Below are positions 1 through 5,242 of a DNA stretch of 6,589 bases, one piece after another (the first letter of the stretch is position 1; the number at the start of each line of letters is the position of its first letter). Position numbers and translations under genes: made by a program. The DNA comes from JAFAQB01 sp045808425. GTDB taxonomy: Archaea; Thermoproteota; Nitrososphaeria; Nitrososphaerales; Nitrososphaeraceae. The stretch is taken from assembly GCA_045808425.1 (NCBI GenBank), contig JBJMFM010000117.1:1-6589 (forward strand). Direction: 5' to 3'. A model generated the notes under the pieces. The model saw nothing but the letters and a program-made list of their open reading frames with translations. It was not told the DNA's origin and searched no databases.

Positions 1-2
1 AA

Positions 3-95
3 TTAGGACAAGGTGTTATCCTTATTGAGAAGGGAGAATACAGATGTAGGACATGTAACAGCATACTAGCTTTTTATCGTAAATTCAATAAGTAA
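3..95 (+). CDS. C-terminal fragment of an unrecognised gene with a CxxC motif (5' end outside window)
   Basis: This frame is open from the window edge to a TAA and gives 30 residues ending SILAFYRKFNK. It contains CRTC (codons at 45-56), a CxxC pair that could belong to a small zinc-binding or redox site near a C-terminus. The other two forward frames are closed within the first 30 bases. With so few residues I cannot name a family, and an open stretch of this length can occur by chance. The sequence upstream of the window would settle whether it is a gene. Confidence 0.3.
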   Translation, partial: LGQGVILIEKGEYRCRTCNSILAFYRKFNK

Positions 96-232
96 TAATA
101 ATGATAATAGCACTTTAAATAATCTAATCTATACTACTTTATTGCATTTTTCGATTGCAAAACAGTATTATTTACTTGTTAATAGCATAAAACGACGATT
201 TATCAAGGCGAGATATGACGATAGTTTGGCTA

Positions 233-242
233 TTTATATAAA
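233..242 (+). promoter_or_regulatory. Orphan archaeal TATA box
   Basis: TTTATATAAA matches the archaeal TATA consensus closely. Transcription would be expected to begin about 25 bases on, near 260-266. The first ATG there (260) is followed after one codon by a stop, and a GTG at 253 gives only 13 residues, so no protein gene explains the promoter. A short inverted repeat begins almost exactly at the predicted start. The box may drive a non-coding RNA, may be left over from a lost gene, or may be chance in AT-rich DNA. Confidence 0.35.
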
Positions 243-263
243 GAGAACTTAGGTGGCTAATGC

Positions 264-322
264 TATAGTTTCCCTGATGAAAAAGGCATCATAATCATCG
301 TAGTCTTTGCAGGAACGCTATA
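264..322 (+). other. Small nested inverted repeat, possible structured RNA
   Basis: An outer arm TATAG-T-TTCC (264-273) can pair with GGAA-CG-CTATA (312-322) through a one-by-two internal loop. Inside it, TGATG (275-279) pairs with CATCA (287-291) around a seven-base loop. The left arm starts where a transcript from the TATA box at 233-242 would begin. Stems are short and AT-rich, so chance is a real possibility, and no T-run terminator follows closely. The element does not match a C/D-box RNA: a TGATGA is present at 275-280, but no CTGA box lies at a suitable distance. Confidence 0.2.
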
Positions 323-432
323 ACAATAGCCTTTGTCCATGTCTATGAACACAGCCTAGCAATAATAATTTGACAATATCATATTAAACGATTGACTTGC
401 TGATTAGATGGAGATATAGTAATTGATGCTAG

Positions 433-656
433 ATTATTCCACCTATATCTGCATTTGCTGGCTTACTTAGCATAGGAGTTATATCAGGTGGTATAACCTA
501 TATTACAACATATTTACAAAAATCAGATAATCTAAAATTGTAGGGCATCAGCAAAAAGAAGAACAAGAAGTAGAAACTGGAAAAAAAGCAACAACAACGA
601 CTAATGAAGTTTTCTTAAGAGAGGATTTGATTATGTATCGTCTTTTTGTTCTGTAG
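433..656 (+). pseudogene. Frame-split remnant of a small membrane protein (tentative)
   Basis: Between stops at 430 and 541 one frame gives 36 residues with a glycine-rich hydrophobic core (AFAGLLSIGVISGGITYI) followed by TTYLQKSDNLKL. Just before it closes, the frame one base earlier opens and continues (from about 531) as GHQQKEEQEVETGKK and onwards to a TAG at 654-656. Joined by a one-base shift near 540, the two parts read as one transmembrane helix followed by a charged cytoplasmic stretch. The first part has no ATG, GTG or TTG start at its beginning. The second part is in frame with the gene at 660 and ends one codon before its ATG. It could be a decayed gene, a broken upstream extension of the next gene, or chance hydrophobicity. 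Confidence 0.25.
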
Positions 657-659
657 ATA

Positions 660-1172
660 ATGCTTATTACAAAGAATTATTCCATTTGCCTAATGGTTGA
701 AGGAATAATAGGATTTTCTGACATCCTGAGTATAGCACAAACAATTGGATTAGTAGGAACAATGGCATTGACACTGATTTTCTCAAGAAAGCAACTACAG
801 AGTCTGTCGATTCATGATCAAACTAGAGTTCTCAATGACCTAGATGAGAAGGTTCGCAAGATGGCAGAGATTATAATTGAAAAACCAACGATGCAAAAAG
901 TCATATATAAACTTGAAAAGCCATCAGAAGAATTAGCATTTGCGTACTATATCTTGTTTATTAGTTCCCATGCATATTCTATGCGTCAAAAAAATGTGCT
1001 CAATGACGAGGAATGGACAGGATGGCTACATTGGATGAAAAATTGCTTTAAGTATGGAACTATAGGTGAACAATGGGAGCAAATCCGATCAGAGGGATGG
1101 TTGAATCCTGCTTTTGAGAATTTCGTCAACAGAGAAATAATGGAAGCAAGATCACAACAATCTCCTGCATGA
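660..1172 (+). CDS. Membrane-anchored helical protein of unknown function
   Basis: The 170-residue product has one hydrophobic segment (about residues 24-41, IAQTIGLVGTMALTLIF), then the basic SRKQ, which suggests an N-terminal anchor with a cytoplasmic C-terminal part. The rest looks all-helical: an amphipathic stretch (about 50-85, LNDLDEKVRKMAEIIIEKP), a second helix with aromatics (92-108, ELAFAYYILFISSHAYS), then a tryptophan-rich region with W119, W122, W125, W139 and W147. This anchor-helix-Trp layout resembles small uncharacterised membrane proteins of bacteria and archaea in which the tail packs as a helical bundle, but I do not recognise a named family with certainty. The start at 660 fits a weak TATA box at 631-638. 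Met12 (693) is an equally good start and would leave the membrane segment intact. The next gene begins 61 bases downstream on the same strand. Confidence 0.7.
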   Translation: MLITKNYSICLMVEGIIGFSDILSIAQTIGLVGTMALTLIFSRKQLQSLSIHDQTRVLNDLDEKVRKMAEIIIEKPTMQKVIYKLEKPSEELAFAYYILFISSHAYSMRQKNVLNDEEWTGWLHWMKNCFKYGTIGEQWEQIRSEGWLNPAFENFVNREIMEARSQQSPA

Positions 1173-1233
1173 ATGCTATATTCTCTATCTCAAATGATTA
1201 ATCTACTGTAGCAAATATTTTATTGGATGATAG

Positions 1234-1770
1234 ATGACCAAAAATAATATATATTTATCTAAGAATTTTGATATAATGTACAAATATAGTTTCTTACATG
1301 TTGCAGTTTCCATCATTGTAATGCTATTCCTTATACAATTTAGTGCTTTGAAAGAATATACGATGGCACAAGAACCATTATCTAACCAATCCCAGATAGT
1401 GGTAGCCCAGACCCCTGTAGAAAAAGCTAACCTTGAAAGATTTGATAAACTTGATTTTCAAGCATGGAATAACAGAAATTGGACACTCTTTAGAGAGTTA
1501 CATGCACCCGATGTATTAGTTGTAGACTTTAATGGCCATACGACAAAAGGTATAGAGCAGCATGTTCAATGGGCAATGGCTGTGATTTCAGCCGCACCAG
1601 AAAGCAGAGTACTAGTCCATCCAATCAAAATTGCTGCAGGAAATTGGACAGCAGGGACTGGTACCTTACCAGGGAACTTAACTATGGTTACACTTGCGCA
1701 CTGGAAGGATGGCAGAATAGCTCAAGAGTACTTGTTCATGCAGAATCCTAGCACAGCGGCTAGAGGTTAG
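1234..1770 (+). CDS. Exported SnoaL-like / NTF2-fold protein
   Basis: The 178-residue product has a long hydrophobic segment (about residues 19-39, SFLHVAVSIIVMLFLIQFSA), then TMAQEP, which would suit signal peptidase cleavage after Ala45, so it is probably secreted or anchored on the outer face. Residues about 62-172 read as an NTF2-like/SnoaL domain: helix EKANLERFDKLDFQAWNNRN, the typical RELHAPDVLVVDFNG strand-turn, a KGIEQHVQWAM helix and the closing strands TLAHWKDGRIAQEYLFM. This fold is used by polyketide cyclases, ketosteroid isomerases and many small-ligand-binding proteins, so the fold does not give the substrate. An SD-like GGATGA lies only three bases before the ATG at 1234. A TATA-like AAATATTTTATT at 1213-1224 would place the transcript start near 1243, which favours instead Met15 at 1276 (MYKYSFLHV, a more classical signal peptide). 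Confidence 0.78.
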   Translation: MTKNNIYLSKNFDIMYKYSFLHVAVSIIVMLFLIQFSALKEYTMAQEPLSNQSQIVVAQTPVEKANLERFDKLDFQAWNNRNWTLFRELHAPDVLVVDFNGHTTKGIEQHVQWAMAVISAAPESRVLVHPIKIAAGNWTAGTGTLPGNLTMVTLAHWKDGRIAQEYLFMQNPSTAARG

Positions 1771-1793
1771 TAAGCTTTGGCCACTTTTACCAG

Positions 1794-2735
1794 ATGTCTT
1801 CCATAGGGGGAAGAAGACTGACTTCGCTAGACACACACCATTTGTCCATTCCAGAGGACGTTGATATTGACAAGATCAGTTTGGTAAACCAACTCAGAAA
1901 AGACTCTAACTATTATATCACGGAACTCATTGATTCAATAAGAAAGTAGGCCTTCTACATCCAATTGTTGTCAGAGTAAATGGTAATGAACACTTCCAAG
2001 CGGTGTGTGGTTGTAGAAGATATACTGCATGCAAAGCATTGAGATGGAAAAAGATCCCGTGCTTTGTAATCGAAGCAAATGAAAGAGAGGCGTTTGAAAT
2101 CTCACTTATAGAAAATATGCATAGATCCTCTTGAGCCTATAGAAGAGGCGAATGCGTTTAAAAAATATGTGTTGGACCTTGGTTGGGGAGGAATATCCGA
2201 ACTAGCTTCTAAATTGGGAAGAAGCCATAGTTACATTATTAAACGTATTATGTTACTAGATTTGCCACAAGATATAATTGATTTTATAAATAACCGGCAG
2301 TTAACGCCAAGCGCTGCAGAGGAGTTATTTCCAATTAAAGACGAATCCAAACAATCTGAACTTGCAAAATTAATTGTAGATAGGCAACTTAGTTCAAAAG
2401 AAGCTCGGGAGGTATTACGGAGCACAAAAAATCAATCCGGTAACTACTATTGCTCTCAAATCCCAGATAGTAATTATGATTATGGCTACGATACCCAACA
2501 CCACGATGGATATCACGACGAAGTTCGAGCAATAGATAGATCACTTCGCAAATCTATATTAGCATTAAGAATTGCTATGAGCAGAATAGCGGGAATCATA
2601 GACGAATATGAGGACAACTGGTTTGTATACGAATGCTTAATGGAAGAAAAGAATGTTCTACATAGGCAAATTGATATACTCTTCAAAAAGAAAAAGAAGC
2701 TCATTAAAATGATGCATAAAAGAAAGCTATTCTAA
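1794..2735 (+). pseudogene. ParB/Spo0J-like DNA-binding protein gene, broken by two frameshifts
   Basis: The gene starts at ATG 1794 (MSSIGGRRLTSLD), 23 bases after the previous stop. The first frame gives 51 residues to SIRK and meets TAG at 1947. The next base frame continues at once with VGLLHPIVVRVNG and runs to TGA at 2132; the third frame continues with PLEPIEEANAFKKYV to TAA at 2733. Adding one G at AAAG|TAGG and two bases at CATAGA|TCC rebuilds 314 residues. In that reconstruction the ParB N-domain spans about 25-125, with box GCRRY (73-77) and ENMHR (107-111), the regions that bind CTP and phosphates in ParB relatives. A helix-turn-helix follows (about 134-155, ISELASKLGRSHSYIIKRI), then the usual helical linker and a lysine-rich C-terminal helix (about 245-314). 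A caller starting at GTG 2169 would report a 188-residue protein lacking the N-domain. The changes may be genuine decay or assembly indels. Family members bind DNA in chromosome or plasmid partition or regulation; the partner here is unknown. Confidence 0.85.
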
Positions 2736-2893
2736 GAAGTTGTTCTGTGATATGAATTTTCTAGATGGAGTAACTAGATAACGATGGCAAGTTGATGTAT
2801 ATCATATGCAGCAGTATACGAGTGGTTTGGAGTAGCTAAAAACTGCAGAAATTGTTCCCTCATCTTCTCCCTCTTTGGGATAAACTCTTACCA

Positions 2894-3445
2894 TTATCCT
2901 TCAGCTAGTTTCTCTATTGGTTCTCCACTAGGTAACGGTGCATCTCTATCTACCTTGTATTTCATCAGTTCATTAATATCCATATTCAAAATGACATTTC
3001 TGCCTACTTCTTTTATTCTTGATTTAGGCACATCAAATCTATAACCAAAACTCCCAAATATCACCATCTTATCATCTGTTTCTTTCATAATGTGACCTAC
3101 ATGGTCTTCATTTAGGACCCTAACTCCTTTGTTAAATAATCCTTTTGGATATTTTCTTTCATAAGTAGCTAAATCTAGATTTTCGCCTTGAGTCCAATGT
3201 TGTACTGGTGTAGTCGTAGGTAATGGATCATCATGTTTTACCTTGTATTTACTTGAAATATCATCTAGTTTTAGTCCGATTAGTACATTTCTTCCAGTAG
3301 TTTGGATCTCTGATTTTGGAATGTCATATCTGTCGTTTTTTTCGCCAAATACCACTATCTTGTCAGCTGTTTCTCTTACTATGTGTCCAATATATGGAGA
3401 GTTTAATGCCATTACTCCTCTATTGAAGTACTTTCCTGAGGTCAA
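2894..3445 (-). CDS. Tandem PRC-barrel-like domain protein
   Basis: The 183-residue product has no signal peptide or membrane segment. It consists of two copies of one domain: residues 7-81 (FNRGVMALN..GHIVRET..FG..D.PKS.I...GRNV, ending KYKVKHDDPLP) and 104-177 (FNKGVRVLN..GHIMKET..FG..DVPKSRI..VGRNV, ending KYKVDRDAPLP). By hand alignment the copies share roughly 45% identity at a period of 97 residues. The pattern of a turn with VGHI, a DK(I/M)V(V/I)FG strand and a D(I/V)PKS turn fits the PRC-barrel/DUF2171 type of small beta-barrel, used as an adaptor domain in RNA processing, photosynthesis and stress proteins. The exact role is not clear. The start is TTG at 3443-3445; no ATG or GTG lies between it and the upstream stop, and the domain begins right after it, so an internal start at Met12 would damage the fold. 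No SD is visible. On its own strand a run of five T (2838-2842) lies about 50 bases past the stop and may end transcription. It converges on the broken ParB-like gene. Confidence 0.78.
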   Translation of the reverse strand: MTSGKYFNRGVMALNSPYIGHIVRETADKIVVFGEKNDRYDIPKSEIQTTGRNVLIGLKLDDISSKYKVKHDDPLPTTTPVQHWTQGENLDLATYERKYPKGLFNKGVRVLNEDHVGHIMKETDDKMVIFGSFGYRFDVPKSRIKEVGRNVILNMDINELMKYKVDRDAPLPSGEPIEKLAEG

Positions 3446-3580
3446 GGTCTTCTTCTTGGTATTTTCAATAATCTACTACTTATGTTTGATCCTCGTGGAT
3501 TTCCTGTTACGATTAACGTTGAACCCGATAACAGAGGGAAGCAGAAGTAGCACTAGTAGTAATACGAATTTGAATACGGT

Positions 3581-3590
3581 TTATAATTAA
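3581..3590 (-). promoter_or_regulatory. Possible TATA box for the PRC-barrel gene
   Basis: Read on the minus strand this is TTAATTATAA, a fair archaeal TATA match. Transcription would start near 3559 and leave a leader of about 114 bases before the TTG start at 3445, long for this type of archaeon. A nearer, weaker candidate (AGATTATT, 3474-3467) would give a leaderless transcript. Both lie in the 211-base divergent region shared with the oxidoreductase gene. Confidence 0.3.
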
Positions 3591-3628
3591 GAAAGAGTTT
3601 GAATCATAAGCAGCACTTAAGGAACCCG

Positions 3629-3636
3629 TTATATAT
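3629..3636 (+). promoter_or_regulatory. TATA box for the oxidoreductase gene, leaderless start
   Basis: TTATATAT is centred about 25 bases before the GTG at 3657, the distance at which archaeal RNA polymerase starts transcription. The mRNA would therefore begin at or within a base or two of the start codon. This agrees with the absence of any SD and supports GTG 3657 as the true start, since no other ATG or GTG follows the in-frame stop at 3618. Confidence 0.55.
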
Positions 3637-3656
3637 CTGGCAATTGTTTTTTATTT

Positions 3657-5201
3657 GTGACTGAAGCAACAACGGTAGATTTTTCTTCCAAATTGCAGAA
3701 ATTTGACCTTATAGTTATAGGGAGTGGTTCTGGATTAGATGTTGCTAATGCAGCATACCAGCATGGACTTAGGGTTGCAGTTATTGAAAAGGGAAGAATG
3801 GGCGGAACTTGTCTCAATCGAGGATGTATACCATCAAAGCTACTCATACATAGCGCTGATGTAGCTGAAACAATCAAGAGTGCACATGTTTTTGGACTGA
3901 AGGTTGAAGGATTTTCTGTTGATTTTCATTCAATTGTTGAACAAGTTAATGGTATAATAGATTTGCAATCCGAGAAAATAAGAAAATCATTTGAAGGTAA
4001 AGAAAATCCCAAACTCTTTGCAAACGAGTGCAAATTTGTTGGAGAAAAAATAATCTCCATAGAAGGAGATGGTAGTGGTCATCATAACAGCAATGATAAC
4101 GGAAATGATGAAAAAACAATAATGATAACTGCAGATAAAATATTGCTAGCTACTGGTACCAGGCCGAGAACTCCAGAAATTAATGGTCTTAAAGAAAGTG
4201 GCTATATCACAAGTGATGAAGCTCTGCGTCTTAGCAAACAACCTAAGATTCTTACCATTATAGGTGGAGGATACATAGCTTGTGAACTAGCTCACTTCTT
4301 TGGTGCTCTTGGAACAAAGATCAATATTATACAAACAAGAGAGGTACTTATCCCAGATGAAGATGAGGAGATTTCAAAGAAATTCACAGAAATATTTTCA
4401 AAAAAATATAATGTTTACTTAGGCTATGATACGACGTTTGTTTCAAAAGAAAACAACAATAACAATAATTCAAGTAAATTCAATGTAATTGCAAAAAACG
4501 CCTCTGGAAAACAAATACAGCTTGATTCAGATGAGCTTCTCATTGCAGCAGGAAGAATTCCAAATTCAGATAGGCTAGATCTTGAAAAAACTGGTGTAAA
4601 GATAAACAAAAAGGGTTATATCATAACAGATAGATACCTTGAAACTAACGTTAAAGGAATATTTGCATTAGGAGATGCAATCGGACGATACTTATTCAAG
4701 CATAGTGCAAATTATGAAGCTCAGTATGCTTTCTATAACATATTACATCCGGATCGTATGATTCCAATCAGCTATTATGCAATGCCACATGCTATTTTTA
4801 GCTCACCGCAGGTTGCAGGAGTAGGATTCACTGAACAAGAGTTGGCAAAAAAGCAACAAGAAAATAATAAGCAGAATGATAATATGAATAATACCAAAAA
4901 CGTAATAGATTATCGAAAATCAGTTTATCATTATATAGATACAGCAATGGGCTTAGCAATTAAGGACCATGATGGCTTTGTAAAATTTCTTACTGGTAAA
5001 AAAGACGGGAAAATACTTGGATGCCACATTATCGGGAGTCAAGCATCAATACTTATCCATGAGGTTTTAGCAGCTATGAGAGGCTATACTGATGATAACG
5101 GTGACGGTACAATTGAGAATATTACAAAAAGTATCCATATTCATCCGGCTCTTTCTGAAGTTGTTGCAAGAGCAGCAGCAGTTGCCACTAGTGTTAGTTG
5201 A
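3657..5201 (+). CDS. Class I pyridine nucleotide-disulfide oxidoreductase (lipoamide dehydrogenase / mycothione reductase type)
   Basis: The 514-residue flavoprotein uses FAD and a redox-active disulfide to pass electrons between NAD(P)H and a dithiol or disulfide substrate in the cytoplasm. In order it shows the FAD-binding strand DLIVIGSGSG (17-26), the active-site disulfide GGTCLNRGCIPSK with Cys52 and Cys57, the LLATGTRP turn (163-170), the NAD(P) Rossmann motif IIGGGYIACE (201-210), the second FAD motif NVKGIFALGDAIG (331-343) and the dimerisation domain from about 370, ending with HIHPALSE (His496, Glu501), the acid-base pair that activates the disulfide. The end of the second nucleotide-binding strand reads IIQTREV rather than the acidic residue typical of NAD-specific lipoamide dehydrogenases, so NADPH use is possible. 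Three polar insertions (about 137-153, 264-274, 398-415) make it longer than the usual 450-480 residues. Substrate (lipoamide, a low-molecular-weight thiol or another disulfide) cannot be told from sequence. Start is GTG. Confidence 0.85.
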   Translation: MTEATTVDFSSKLQKFDLIVIGSGSGLDVANAAYQHGLRVAVIEKGRMGGTCLNRGCIPSKLLIHSADVAETIKSAHVFGLKVEGFSVDFHSIVEQVNGIIDLQSEKIRKSFEGKENPKLFANECKFVGEKIISIEGDGSGHHNSNDNGNDEKTIMITADKILLATGTRPRTPEINGLKESGYITSDEALRLSKQPKILTIIGGGYIACELAHFFGALGTKINIIQTREVLIPDEDEEISKKFTEIFSKKYNVYLGYDTTFVSKENNNNNNSSKFNVIAKNASGKQIQLDSDELLIAAGRIPNSDRLDLEKTGVKINKKGYIITDRYLETNVKGIFALGDAIGRYLFKHSANYEAQYAFYNILHPDRMIPISYYAMPHAIFSSPQVAGVGFTEQELAKKQQENNKQNDNMNNTKNVIDYRKSVYHYIDTAMGLAIKDHDGFVKFLTGKKDGKILGCHIIGSQASILIHEVLAAMRGYTDDNGDGTIENITKSIHIHPALSEVVARAAAVATSVS

Positions 5202-5242
5202 TTCTAGTTTAATCAGGATAATAATAATAAAATGGCTGAACC
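5202..5242 (+). promoter_or_regulatory. Short intergenic leader before the flavoprotein gene
   Basis: These 41 bases include an AT-rich ATAATAATAATAAAA run (5219-5233) whose left part lies about 23 bases before ATG 5243. It could act as a TATA box for an internal leaderless transcript, or simply be an A/T-rich translation leader in an operon. A four-codon open frame (ATG 5232, TGA 5244-5246) overlaps the ATG of the next gene. There is no T-run that would end transcription of the upstream gene. Confidence 0.25.

Larger units (their letters stand above)
96..659. other. 564-base stretch without an intact gene
   Basis: All six frames are broken by frequent stops. Three things stand out: an excellent TATA-box match at 233-242 with no gene behind it; a small inverted repeat at 264-322 where a transcript from that box would begin; and a pair of overlapping open stretches at 433-656 that together read like a membrane protein. 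A weak TATA-like TTATGTAT at 631-638 lies about 26 bases before the ATG at 660 and could give a leaderless transcript of that gene. I see no tRNA, no long repeat and no insertion-sequence end. The stretch looks like a mixture of regulatory sequence and decayed coding sequence. Confidence 0.5.

Noticed and set aside
263..340. 25-residue minus-strand frame (MDKGYCYSVPAKTTM...)
   Set aside because: It is very short, has no recognisable family or promoter, and overlaps the inverted repeat. Frames this short are common by chance.
1569..1751. 60-residue frame inside the SnoaL-like gene
   Set aside because: It overlaps a recognisable domain in another frame and shows no family features.
2231..2704. 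Minus-strand frames of 63-64 residues opposite the ParB-like gene
   Set aside because: They are shadows of conserved helix-turn-helix and C-terminal coding sequence on the plus strand.
3505..3535. GGGTTCAA on the minus strand, resembling a tRNA T-loop
   Set aside because: The flanking bases do not pair as a T-arm, and no acceptor, D or anticodon arm can be formed around it.
3243..3590. 115-residue plus-strand open frame with hydrophobic stretches
   Set aside because: It lies largely antisense to the PRC-barrel gene, whose two conserved repeats show that the minus strand is coding. The hydrophobic runs are what a charged protein gives when read on the opposite strand.
3629..3877. 82-residue minus-strand frame over the oxidoreductase start
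   Set aside because: It is opposite the conserved FAD and CxxxxC motifs and covers the TATA box of the real gene.
4424..4609. 61-residue minus-strand frame rich in leucine and serine
   Set aside because: It is the complement of the asparagine-rich loop and central domain of the oxidoreductase.
3657..5201. Mercuric reductase as the name for the oxidoreductase
   Set aside because: There is no N-terminal heavy-metal domain and no C-terminal cysteine pair. The protein ends with the HPALSE segment and an alanine-rich tail.
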